The position numbers and the translations under genes are program-made. From an uncultured Bacteroidales bacterium (GTDB lineage: Bacteria; Bacteroidota; Bacteroidia; Bacteroidales; FEN-979): a stretch of 64,000 bases of DNA. The notes under the pieces are model-generated. The model was not told where the DNA came from. It saw only the letters and a program-made list of their open reading frames with translations, and ran no database searches. The stretch lies in assembly GCA_903959905.1 (NCBI GenBank), contig CAJBYO010000090.1, forward strand, positions 124,001 to 188,000. Reading direction: 5' to 3'. Shown here piece by piece: positions 17,710-25,810 of the stretch. Within the stretch, counting starts at the first letter, position 1. Each line of letters starts with the position of its first letter.

Positions 17710-18483
17710 ATGCAACGCGACGGAAAATACATATACTGCATCATTCTTTCTGACTACGACATCAACCTCGGGCCGATCGGCGTAGGGGGGCGGGGCGACC
17801 TCGTTTCAACAATCGGCTTTGACGGGCTGTGCATGGTCGTAAGCGACCACCCGCTAAGCAGGTTTGTGGTCAACCCTGAAAACATGCTTGCGCACCAGCT
17901 GGTGATTGAGGAGGTGATGAAAGAATTCAGGAGCATCCTGCCCATCAGGTTTGGCACCATTGCAGCAACACCCGATGAAATAAGAAACCTGCTTAACCGG
18001 AGGTACAGCGAATTTGTTGAGTTGCTCAGGCAGTTTGAAAACAAAGTAGAGCTGAATGTACGTGGAACCTGGAAAAATATGGGAAAGATCTACAAGGAGA
18101 TTGACCAGGAACACAAAGAACTTCAAAACATCAGGGCTGAAATAGAACTTTTAACAGATGAGAAAAAACGCGACCTGAAAATAGCGGAAGCCGGGCTATT
18201 GGTTGAAAAGGCACTGGCTTTCAAAAAAGAGGAGGAAGCTGACAAAATCATCGATTCATTCCGGAGGTCGGTATTTGAATTCAAGCACAACAAAACAAGC
18301 AGTGATGCGGTGTTCATGAATACCGCATTCCTGATCAACAGCGGCCGGGAAGTGGAATTTGACAACATCATGGCCAATATAGGAATCGCATCCCAGGACC
18401 GGTGTGACTTTGTGTACACCGCCCCGTTGCCGATCTTTAACTTCATCGATCTTAAAATATTCCCCGAAAAATGGGAAATGTAG
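17710..18483 (+). CDS. GvpL/GvpF family gas vesicle protein
   Basis: A 257-residue protein with the family pattern: N-terminal GKYIYCIIL, a central RSILPIRFGTIAATPDE block, a charged helical middle and FMNTAFLINS before the C-terminal TAPLPIFNFID. GvpF/L proteins bind GvpA and are thought to start or guide assembly; some are in the mature vesicle. This is the second of five paralogues, 1 bp after the J-domain fusion and 24 bp before the third. It has no extra domain. Confidence 0.95.
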   Translation: MQRDGKYIYCIILSDYDINLGPIGVGGRGDLVSTIGFDGLCMVVSDHPLSRFVVNPENMLAHQLVIEEVMKEFRSILPIRFGTIAATPDEIRNLLNRRYSEFVELLRQFENKVELNVRGTWKNMGKIYKEIDQEHKELQNIRAEIELLTDEKKRDLKIAEAGLLVEKALAFKKEEEADKIIDSFRRSVFEFKHNKTSSDAVFMNTAFLINSGREVEFDNIMANIGIASQDRCDFVYTAPLPIFNFIDLKIFPEKWEM

Positions 18484-18507
18484 AACATTTATTTTTGAAA
18501 TAAAACC

Positions 18508-19290
18508 ATGAGCGGAATTCTGGAATTGCCTAAGGAAGGAAAGTACATATACGGGATCATCAGGCATCCCGGCCCAATTGAATTCGGACCGATCGGCATC
18601 GGGAAACGGGCCGATCTTGTATACGGGGTCAATTTTAAGGATATAACCGCAATCGTCAGCAATTCGCCCATCATCCAGTATGAGGCGCGAAGAGTGAACA
18701 TGACCACCCATGAAAAGGTGCTGGAGGAGATCATGAAGGAACACAGCGTTCTTCCAGTCAGGTTTTCAACGATTTCAGAGCATGACAACGACAGCGGGAT
18801 CCTGAAGATACTTGAAAAGGACTACAGGAAACTGGACGACCTGCTCACAAAAATGGACGGAAAAAAGGAACTCGGACTAAAAATTCTTGCCCATGAAGGC
18901 CCCATTTATGAGAGCATCCTTGAAAAATATGATGAGATCAGGGCGCTCAGGGATAAACTCATAAACCTGCCGGTGGATAAAACCCATTACCAGCGGATGA
19001 AAATCGGGGAAATGGTTGCGGCTGCACTGAAAAAAGAGACAGAGGGCTATAAAAACGCCTTTCTGGATGTTCTTACCCCGCTTTCGGAAGATTTGAAAAT
19101 CAACGATAATTACGGAGAAATGATGGTCATCAATGCCGCTTTCCTGATTAAAAATATCAATGAACCTGCCTTTGACGAGGCCGTGAACATCCTGGATGAA
19201 AAATATGGCAACCTGATGACTATCAAGTATGTCGGCACACTTCCTCCGTATAATTTTGTCAATCTTGTCATCAATACGAAAGGCGTTTAA
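18508..19290 (+). CDS. GvpL/GvpF family gas vesicle protein
   Basis: A 260-residue third paralogue. Diagnostic blocks are GKYIYGIIRHPG, SVLPVRFSTISEHD, MMVINAAFLIKN and GTLPPYNFVNLVI. It is closest in layout to the paralogue at 17710; both have the IELGPIGIG-like segment (here IEFGPIGIGKRAD), absent from the others. It may be a recent duplicate of that gene. The stop is 1 bp before gvpG. Confidence 0.94.
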   Translation: MSGILELPKEGKYIYGIIRHPGPIEFGPIGIGKRADLVYGVNFKDITAIVSNSPIIQYEARRVNMTTHEKVLEEIMKEHSVLPVRFSTISEHDNDSGILKILEKDYRKLDDLLTKMDGKKELGLKILAHEGPIYESILEKYDEIRALRDKLINLPVDKTHYQRMKIGEMVAAALKKETEGYKNAFLDVLTPLSEDLKINDNYGEMMVINAAFLIKNINEPAFDEAVNILDEKYGNLMTIKYVGTLPPYNFVNLVINTKGV

Positions 19291-19291
19291 T

Positions 19292-19531
19292 ATGTTTCTA
19301 ATAGATGATATTCTCCTCGCTCCGCTCAAAGGGGTTATTTTTATCGGAAAGAAGATCAACGAGGTGATTGACCGCGAAATGTCTGATGAAGGATCGATAA
19401 AAGAGCAGCTGATGGCATTGCAGTTAAAATTTGAAATGGATGAAATTGATGAAGAAACTTACGACCAGCGCGAAGATGACTTGCTGAAACGGCTTGAGAA
19501 CATCCGTAATGAAAAACAAAAAAATCAGTAA
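19292..19531 (+). CDS. gvpG: Gas vesicle protein GvpG
   Basis: A 79-residue protein from the ATG at 19292, 1 bp after the preceding stop. The N-terminus MFLIDDILLAPLKGVIFIG is the GvpG signature; the rest is an acidic coiled coil. GvpG is an accessory protein needed for vesicle formation, probably through contacts with GvpF/L and GvpA. Translation is probably coupled to the upstream gvpF/L. Confidence 0.93.
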   Translation: MFLIDDILLAPLKGVIFIGKKINEVIDREMSDEGSIKEQLMALQLKFEMDEIDEETYDQREDDLLKRLENIRNEKQKNQ

Positions 19532-19582
19532 AACTGACAACAGGCTGATCATCAAAGGGGAAAATAAATAAAGGAGGGAAAT

Positions 19583-19855
19583 ATGAGCAATATAATAGAT
19601 GTAAAAAAAACAGTGGTTAAATTCCTGAAAGAGAATATAAACTGCTACGATGTAACCGTGATAAAGATTGAAAAAGTCACAGATACCTGGACGTCCATTG
19701 CCGAGGTTTATGAAGATGATTCATTTCTAAAATCCATGAATCTCCCGCCAAAGCAAGTCCGGCTGTTTTACATGGTTAAAATGGACGAATCGCTTGATAT
19801 CACCTCATTTGAACGCCTGAATTCTTTTGAAGGAATGGACGGAACTTCTTCCTGA
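19583..19855 (+). CDS. gvpO: Gas vesicle protein GvpO
   Basis: A 90-residue protein with the GvpO pattern: N-terminal helix, then WTSIAEVYEDD, and VRLFYMVKMDESLDITSFERL in the place of the usual conserved strand and arginine segment. GvpO is an accessory protein required for vesicle production in haloarchaea and actinobacteria; its mechanism is unclear. An AAGGAGG site at 19571-19577, the best in the window, precedes the ATG at 19583 and implies strong expression. Confidence 0.82.
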   Translation: MSNIIDVKKTVVKFLKENINCYDVTVIKIEKVTDTWTSIAEVYEDDSFLKSMNLPPKQVRLFYMVKMDESLDITSFERLNSFEGMDGTSS

Positions 19856-19901
19856 TTTATGCGGGATGAAGAACCATACAGGAATATCACCACCATAAAA
19901 C

Positions 19902-20711
19902 ATGGAGACACAGGATATGACTGACACACTTATTTATGTATACTGCCTGTCAGACAGCATGCTGAGTGCCGCTGCGACTGAAGGCACGAACAGTATCAAA
20001 CTGCTGAGGGCAGGTGATTACTGGGCTGTCATTAAACATGTCCCGGCCTTTGAATTTTCAGAAGAGAATTTCAAAACCAACGTTTCAAACATTCAATGGC
20101 TTGAGGCCAATGCCCGCGATCATGTAGCCGTGATCGCGCGGTACATGGAAAACCACACGGTAATTCCTTTCAGGTTCGGCACGATCTACCAGGATGAGGC
20201 CGGTCTCGCAAAATTCATCTCCGACTATAAAGGGTCCCTTGCTGAAAACTTCAACTTCATCAGGGGAATGGAGGAATGGTCGGTTAAAATATATTGCAAC
20301 CGCCAGGAGCTGGGAGAGAAAATAGACGAATTAAGCCCCGAAGCCGCATCACTGGAGCAACAGATCATGTCGAGTTCTCCGGGCAAAGCATTTCTGCTGG
20401 GCAGAAAAAAAACCGAACTCGTTGAACATGAACTTGACAGACTCTGCAAAAAATTCGGACAGGACTTTTACAATGAATTTAAGGAGCTGAGCAAAGATAC
20501 CAGGCTCAACAATCTCCTGCCGAAAGAATTCACCGGACGGACAGACACAATGATCCTCAACGCAACCTTCCTGGTCGGCATTGACAAGGTATCTGAAATC
20601 AGGGAAACAGTTCAAAAAATAAATGAAAAGGACGAGCACTCCGGTTTTTTTATTGAAGGTACCGGTCCATGGCCACCCTTTAGTTTTATCTCAATAAAAG
20701 AACAGCAATGA
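19902..20711 (+). CDS. GvpL/GvpF family gas vesicle protein
   Basis: The fourth paralogue has 269 residues. Family blocks are LIYVYCLSD, HTVIPFRFGTIYQDE, MILNATFLVG and GTGPWPPFSFISI. The GPWPP ending matches the fifth paralogue and the GvpL subtype, unlike the GPLP or GTLPP endings of the first three. ATG codons at 19902 and 19917 are both possible; the second gives an N-terminus (MTDTLIYVY) closer to the family. The stop overlaps the next start as ATGA. Confidence 0.94.
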   Translation: METQDMTDTLIYVYCLSDSMLSAAATEGTNSIKLLRAGDYWAVIKHVPAFEFSEENFKTNVSNIQWLEANARDHVAVIARYMENHTVIPFRFGTIYQDEAGLAKFISDYKGSLAENFNFIRGMEEWSVKIYCNRQELGEKIDELSPEAASLEQQIMSSSPGKAFLLGRKKTELVEHELDRLCKKFGQDFYNEFKELSKDTRLNNLLPKEFTGRTDTMILNATFLVGIDKVSEIRETVQKINEKDEHSGFFIEGTGPWPPFSFISIKEQQ

Positions 20712-20917
20712 GGGATGATGACGTATTTGACAGGTCAAGGGACATCACGATCCTTGAACTCCTTGACAGGGTGTTGAACAAAGGTGTGATCCTCACAGGT
20801 GATGTGGTCATCTCTGTCGCAGATGTTGACCTTGTCTACCTCGGTATCAACCTGATGCTGAGTTCCGTTGAGACCATGGAGCAGCTGAAGTCAGGCAAAA
20901 CAATTACCGGAACATAA
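20708..20917 (+). CDS. GvpA-family minor gas vesicle protein (GvpS/GvpM-like)
   Basis: A 69-residue protein with the GvpA fold pattern: ITILELLDRVLNKGVILTGD followed by VADVDLVYLGINLMLSSVE. The DLVYLG segment is found in GvpS-type proteins rather than in GvpA or GvpJ. Minor GvpA homologues probably help nucleation or tip formation. The start overlaps the preceding gvpF/L stop by 4 bp, so translation is probably coupled. The exact subfamily needs comparison with named proteins. Confidence 0.85.
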   Translation: MRDDDVFDRSRDITILELLDRVLNKGVILTGDVVISVADVDLVYLGINLMLSSVETMEQLKSGKTITGT

Positions 20918-20947
20918 GGATTCCGGGCACTAAAAATTCAGTTAAAT

Positions 20948-21712
20948 ATGATTCTGATCTACGCTTTATTGCCGGTAAACAATGACCAGGATGCATTGAA
21001 CTTGCAATTGTCGGAATTAAAGGGGATTTCAGGTGAAAACCTCTACATTGTTTCTGTGAATGAGATCGGTGCCGTTGCAAGCGATGTCAAAGCGATTGAG
21101 GCGATATCCGACCGGAGCTGCGTTCTGGAATATGCAGAAGTAATTGAACGCCTTGCCCGGCAGTTCACCCTTCTTCCGGTCAGATTTGGCTCGGCCATGA
21201 AATCAACCGATGCCATCGTTCAATTATTGATCAGAAACCGGGATGAAATAACAGACAACATCGGCAAGGTTTCCGGTAAAATTGAATTCGGGCTCAAGGT
21301 TTTCTGCGATGCTGATAAGCTCAGCGAGGAGTTGAAAGAGCAGTCGGGCCGGGATTCAAATGTTCCCGCCATCTCTGGTGGAGAAAATCATCGGTCCGTA
21401 TACCGGGAGTATATTACCAGGAAACTGCAAGTGCACAGGCAGGAAGAATTACTGGTGACCTACGTTGATTCAGTGATTGATAAAATCAAAGTGTCACTTT
21501 CAGTATTTGATGCCTCCTGCAAATTCAAAAAAATGACAACTGCGTCAAACATCATCAACACGGCCATCCTGGTAAAAAAGGAAGAAAAAGACGAGCTGGT
21601 CATTAAAATTGAAAATTTGCAAACGATCTGCCCCGGGCTGAGCTTCGTTCTTACCGGGCCATGGCCGCCTTACAGCTTTGTTGATTTCACGGTAAAGCAT
21701 GATACGATATGA
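20948..21712 (+). CDS. GvpL/GvpF family gas vesicle protein
   Basis: The fifth paralogue has 254 residues. It has MILIYALLPV, FTLLPVRFGSAMKSTDA, SNIINTAILVKKE and GPWPPYSFVDFTV. It lies 30 bp after the GvpS-like gene and its stop overlaps the gvpK start as ATGA. Together with the paralogue at 19902 it forms the GPWPP subgroup. Confidence 0.93.
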   Translation: MILIYALLPVNNDQDALNLQLSELKGISGENLYIVSVNEIGAVASDVKAIEAISDRSCVLEYAEVIERLARQFTLLPVRFGSAMKSTDAIVQLLIRNRDEITDNIGKVSGKIEFGLKVFCDADKLSEELKEQSGRDSNVPAISGGENHRSVYREYITRKLQVHRQEELLVTYVDSVIDKIKVSLSVFDASCKFKKMTTASNIINTAILVKKEEKDELVIKIENLQTICPGLSFVLTGPWPPYSFVDFTVKHDTI

Positions 21713-22056
21713 GCGAAAATAAAATCCTCTTTAACACTGCTTCCCTGGATACACTTTCTGTAGAGCTCGGCAACCAGGCCCAACAGACTGAAGAATCCAA
21801 GCTCAAGCTGACCCCTGCAAATGCGGATTCGGGACTTGCAAAACTGGTGCTCACCCTGGTGGAACTGATCAGGAAACTCGTTGAAAAGCAAGCCATGCGA
21901 AGGGTCGACGGCGGAACGCTAAGCGAGGAAGAGATTGAAAGACTGGGTGAAACCCTGATGAAACTGGAGATGAAAATGGAAGAGTTAAAAAAGCATTTTA
22001 ATCTGACCGACCGCGATTTAAATATAAACCTCGGCCCCCTGGGGGACCTGATGTAA
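21709..22056 (+). CDS. gvpK: Gas vesicle protein GvpK
   Basis: A 115-residue protein. The block GLAKLVLTLVELIRKLVEKQ and RRVDGGTLSEEEIERLGETL are diagnostic of GvpK, a small accessory protein needed for vesicle formation. It is the last gene of the plus-strand cluster. A convergent response-regulator gene ends 20 bp beyond. I see no strong terminator in that gap. Confidence 0.95.
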   Translation: MSENKILFNTASLDTLSVELGNQAQQTEESKLKLTPANADSGLAKLVLTLVELIRKLVEKQAMRRVDGGTLSEEEIERLGETLMKLEMKMEELKKHFNLTDRDLNINLGPLGDLM

Positions 22057-22076
22057 ACCATAGCTGAAGGAGCGGC

Positions 22077-22448
22077 TCACCCGCCTTTCAGCATCGTTGC
22101 AATGATCACATTTACTTTCTCGCCGCCCTCCGCTTTGTTGATAAAAAAATCTGCGCCCAGCGTGAGGCATCGTGCTTTATAGTTGGGATGGGATTCGTTG
22201 GTGAGGATACATACTTTCGTTTTTATATCCTTCTGCTTGATTTTTTTCAGGGCATCCAGCCCCTCTTTCTCTGACATGTGTATGTCCAGAATAACAAGAT
22301 CCGGGTTGAAATCGAGGATCATTTTGATCGCAGACTTCCCGCTGTCGGCCTCGCCCACAATGGTTACCTGGTCAAAATGCCCCACCTGGGCTTTGATCTT
22401 GTCTCGAATTTGCGATGATTCTTCCGGTTGTTTAATCAAGTTTGTCAC
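22077..22448 (-). CDS. Single-domain response regulator with doubtful 5' end
   Basis: From the GTG at 22448 the product has 123 residues and a receiver-domain core: phospho-acceptor LVILDIHM, CILTNES for the Thr/Ser switch and FFINKAE for the conserved Lys. The first beta strand with its acidic pair is missing from this start. The same frame upstream encodes RRVLIRNDYIKSNL, which looks like that missing strand, but it has no ATG, GTG or TTG before an in-frame TGA at 22512-22514. The gene may use a rare start codon or be decaying. It has no output domain. Confidence 0.6.
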   Translation of the reverse strand: MTNLIKQPEESSQIRDKIKAQVGHFDQVTIVGEADSGKSAIKMILDFNPDLVILDIHMSEKEGLDALKKIKQKDIKTKVCILTNESHPNYKARCLTLGADFFINKAEGGEKVNVIIATMLKGG

Positions 22449-22518
22449 CAGGTTACTTTTAATGTAATCGTTTCGTATTAAAACCCTTCTCTTCTGTTCC
22501 CGACAGAAACATCATTCC

Positions 22519-22534
22519 CGGGCATATTTGCCCG
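22519..22534 (-). terminator. Short hairpin between activator gene and receiver gene
   Basis: CGGGCA and TGCCCG form a perfect 6-bp stem with a TATT loop, 20 bp after the minus-strand activator stop. No T-tract follows on that strand, so it may be only an attenuator. Confidence 0.3.
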
Positions 22535-22554
22535 AATCAAACTTCCGGCATGAA

Positions 22555-23946
22555 TTATTCCTGGTTGATTGTAAGATTGATGTGATACTTTTTCATTCTC
22601 CTGCTGAGGGCATCCCTGTGAATTCCGAGCAGGTCAGCTGCAGACTGCAGATTATACTTGCAGCTATGCAACACTTTACGGATCATATTAATTTCAAGCG
22701 CCTCAAGGGTTACCGGGTCAGATTCGTTCCTTAACACCTCCGCGATCTGCATCTTCAGAGGGAAATCATGCACACCCAGCAAATTATTCTTGCATAATAT
22801 GATCGCCCGCTCGGTCATATTTTTAAGCTCCCTAACATTTCCCGGAAAATCATAATGCGAAAGTGCTTCAAACACCTCGTGAGAAATGTGCAGGCCGGGT
22901 TTTTTAAACCTCTTGGAAAAAAATTCAACAAAGTGCATCAGCAATGGCCTGATATCGTCGGGCCTTTCCCTGAGCGGCGGAATATGGATGTGAACAGTAT
23001 TCAGCCGGTGAAAAAGATCAAGCCTGAAGGTTTTCTTCTCAACCAATTTGCTGACATCCTGGTTCGTTGCAGAGATGATGCGGAAATCGGTAAGAACCTG
23101 GTGCGTTTCGCCTACCCTTGTAATAACTTTCTCTTCAATCGCCCGAAGTATTTTTGCCTGGAGGCTCAATTGCATATCTGCAATTTCATCAAGGAACAGA
23201 GTTCCCTTATTGCAGACTTCAAAGAAACCCATCTTATCGGAGACCGCACCGGTGAAGGATCCTTTTTTATGCCCGAAAAACTCACTTTCCAGCAGCGATT
23301 CAGTGATGGCACTGCTGTTGACAGCACAAAAAACATGGTCTTTCCGCTGGCTTGAAAAATGGATGATGCGGGCTATATTCTCTTTGCCGGTACCGCTTTC
23401 ACCGGTAATCAGCACATTGGCATCGGGATAATTGGCAGCAGTAACAGCTTGTTCAAACACATTAAGAATCTGGGGGCTTGCCCCGATCAGGTGGCGGTCG
23501 ATTTTCTCTTCCAGCGACTTTGAAATCAGGGAGTTCTTCTCCTCTACCTGCTTCAGTCGCTGCTGCAACTGAAGGTATTTCTGGGTACGTTCAATGGCTG
23601 CCTGAATGTCGAGAAACCGGAACGGCTTGCGGAGATAATCAAGTGCACCGAGCCGTATGGCTTTGATCACAGTATCAATATCGCCATGGGCCGAAATGAT
23701 GATCACCTCCATCCGGGGATACTGCACTTTAACCTCCTTCAGAATATCAAGCCCGCTCACTCCGGGTAAACGCACATCAAGAATAAGCAGATCTATATCC
23801 GTTTCGCGTAATATCTGTTTTCCCTTCTCTGCTGTATTTGCTTCATACGATTCAAATTCCGAATCCCTGAAAAGCTCACTCAGCTCTTCCGTGAATTGCT
23901 TTTCATCGTCAAGAATGAGAATTTTCATTTTATCTTTGTTAACCAT
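22555..23946 (-). CDS. NtrC-type sigma-54 activator (copy 1)
   Basis: A 463-residue response regulator. Residues 7-125 are a receiver (ILILDDE, LLILDVRLPGVSG, KPFRF). A coiled-coil linker leads to the AAA+ domain with Walker A GESGTGKENIA, the sigma-54 contact loop GSFTGA, and Walker B GTLFLDEIAD. A Fis-type helix-turn-helix is at the C-terminus (AADLLGIHRDALSRRMKKY). Such activators bind upstream sites and open sigma-54 promoters. The sigma-54 element ahead of gvpA is the likely target. It is a close duplicate of the regulator at 24416 but lacks an adjacent kinase. Confidence 0.93.
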   Translation of the reverse strand: MVNKDKMKILILDDEKQFTEELSELFRDSEFESYEANTAEKGKQILRETDIDLLILDVRLPGVSGLDILKEVKVQYPRMEVIIISAHGDIDTVIKAIRLGALDYLRKPFRFLDIQAAIERTQKYLQLQQRLKQVEEKNSLISKSLEEKIDRHLIGASPQILNVFEQAVTAANYPDANVLITGESGTGKENIARIIHFSSQRKDHVFCAVNSSAITESLLESEFFGHKKGSFTGAVSDKMGFFEVCNKGTLFLDEIADMQLSLQAKILRAIEEKVITRVGETHQVLTDFRIISATNQDVSKLVEKKTFRLDLFHRLNTVHIHIPPLRERPDDIRPLLMHFVEFFSKRFKKPGLHISHEVFEALSHYDFPGNVRELKNMTERAIILCKNNLLGVHDFPLKMQIAEVLRNESDPVTLEALEINMIRKVLHSCKYNLQSAADLLGIHRDALSRRMKKYHINLTINQE

Positions 23947-24415
23947 GGGTCCGGATACTTTGGCTGTTCAAAAAGTGGTTGATTTTCATTTAACGTTTTC
24001 CTTCCGTTTACTTTACATGTTCCTGCCTGCAGAATATTCAATGACGAAATCTCATTTCATGCAATTTAGGATTAAGAAAATATTTTAATCCAGCAAACCG
24101 GTTCATGGCATGGGGCAAGAGTCGTGAAATGACTGGCCTGAACCGCTCTTCCAGGTTAACGATATCAAGAGCGATATCAGAAGGGCTGGTTGACTGGTTG
24201 CAGGCTATATAAACAAAGTGCGGGCCGAAAAAATGGAAAAATGAGCATCTGAATTACCCCTACAAGGCAAAGCACTGAATCTGAATAACTAAGGGGAATT
24301 AAATTAGGAAAAAAGTTTTTTGCCAAGGCTGATTTTCACAAAGTTTCATGAATTTCAATGAAAAAATCGCGCATTTACGCGATTTTTAATGCAGTAAACA
24401 GCTGGCAGGAATATA
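23947..24415. other. Intergenic region between the two activator genes
   Basis: No gene is visible in these 469 bp. A terminator hairpin lies at 24362-24387. TGGTTGACTGGTTGCA at 24189-24204 (plus strand) has sigma-54 spacing but lacks the C of TGGC and faces no gene. I see no clear promoter for the minus-strand activator. Confidence 0.6.
24362..24387 (-). terminator. Rho-independent terminator of the kinase-activator pair
   Basis: AAAAATCGCG and CGCGATTTTT form a perfect 10-bp stem with a 6-nt loop. On the minus strand it is followed by T residues and lies 29 bp after the activator stop. Confidence 0.8.
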
Positions 24416-25810
24416 TCAATCCTGGTTTACGGTCAGGTTTATATTGTACTTTTTCATCTTTCTGCTGAGTGCATCACGGTGGATTCCGAGTGAATCGGCA
24501 GCAATTTGCAGGTTATACTTGCAATTTTGAAGCGCCTTGCGGATCATGTTAATTTCAAGGGTTTTCAGGTTCACCGGCTCCCCGTTCTGCACCGGGGCTT
24601 CAACCTTCTGGTGCACAACAGGAAAATCTCCCACCCCGAGTGTATTGGTTTTACAGAGGATGATTGCCCGTTCGGTCATATTTCTCAATTCCCTTACGTT
24701 CCCCGGAAAATCATAACTCAGCAGGGTTTCAACGACTTCATCAGAAACCTGGATGGCTGGCTTATTGAATTTGGTGGCGTAAACATCCACAAAATGGAGC
24801 AGTAGCGGCTTGATATCCTCCGGCCTTTCCCTGAGTGCGGGTATATGGATGTGCAGTGTATTAAGCCTGTGAAGCAGGTCGAGCCTGAAAGTCCGGCTAT
24901 CAACCCGGTTGTTGATTTCCTGGTTTGTTGCCGAGATGATGCGGAAGTCGGTGCGTATCGGACTGGTATCACCAACCCGTGTGATTACTTTCTCCTCAGC
25001 CGCCCGCAGGATCTTTGCCTGCAGGTTCAATGGCATGTCGGCGATTTCATCCAGGAACAGGGTTCCCTGGTTGCAAACCTCAAAGAAACCCATCTTATCG
25101 GTTATAGCACCGGTGAATGATCCCTTTTTATGCCCGAAGAATTCACTCTCAAGCAAGGTCTCTGTAATCGCACTGCTGTTAACAGCACAGAAAAGATGGT
25201 CCTTCCGCAGGCTTGAAAAGTGAATGATCCTTGCGATATTCTCCTTTCCTGTTCCGCTTTCACCCGTAATCAGAACATTTGCATCCGGGTAATTGGCAGC
25301 GATTATTGCCTGGTCAAACACTTCCCTGATCTGTGGGCTGACACCAATCAGTTTACGGTCAATCCTTTCTTCAAGGGTTTTTGAGATCAGCGAGTTCTTT
25401 TCCTCCATTTGCTTGAGTTTCCGCTGCAGCTGAAGGTACTTCTGGGTACGTTCAATGGCTATCTGTATATCAAGGAACCTGAAGGGTTTACGGAGGTAAT
25501 CAAAAGCACCGAGCCTGATGGCCTTGATGACCGTATCCATATCGCCATGTGCCGAAATGATGATGACCTCCATCGATGGGTACTGAACTTTAACCTCCTT
25601 GAGGATATCCAGTCCGCTGACGCCAGGCAACCTCACATCAAGTATCAGCAGGTCTATTTCGACGATACTTAATATTTTCCTTCCTTCAGCGGCAGAATTG
25701 GCTTCAAACGATTCAAAGTCGGAATCCTTGAAGAAACCATGCAATTCCTCGGTAAACTGTTTCTCATCGTCAAGGATCAGAATTTTAATTCTATCTTTCG
25801 TTGTCATCAT
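24416..25810 (-). CDS. NtrC-type sigma-54 activator (copy 2)
   Basis: A 464-residue regulator with receiver (LILDDEKQF, LLILDVRLPG), AAA+ domain (GESGTGKENIA, GSFTGA, GTLFLDEIADM) and C-terminal Fis-type helix-turn-helix (ADSLGIHRDALSRKMKKY). It is nearly identical over long stretches to the protein at 22555, including the DNA-recognition helix, so the two probably bind the same sites. The start overlaps the stop of the hybrid kinase gene as ATGA, which marks that kinase as its likely partner. Confidence 0.93.
   Translation of the reverse strand: MMTTKDRIKILILDDEKQFTEELHGFFKDSDFESFEANSAAEGRKILSIVEIDLLILDVRLPGVSGLDILKEVKVQYPSMEVIIISAHGDMDTVIKAIRLGAFDYLRKPFRFLDIQIAIERTQKYLQLQRKLKQMEEKNSLISKTLEERIDRKLIGVSPQIREVFDQAIIAANYPDANVLITGESGTGKENIARIIHFSSLRKDHLFCAVNSSAITETLLESEFFGHKKGSFTGAITDKMGFFEVCNQGTLFLDEIADMPLNLQAKILRAAEEKVITRVGDTSPIRTDFRIISATNQEINNRVDSRTFRLDLLHRLNTLHIHIPALRERPEDIKPLLLHFVDVYATKFNKPAIQVSDEVVETLLSYDFPGNVRELRNMTERAIILCKTNTLGVGDFPVVHQKVEAPVQNGEPVNLKTLEINMIRKALQNCKYNLQIAADSLGIHRDALSRKMKKYNINLTVNQD

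Noticed and set aside
24189-24204. TGGTTGACTGGTTGCA as a second sigma-54 promoter
   Set aside because: The C of TGGC is missing and no plus-strand gene follows.
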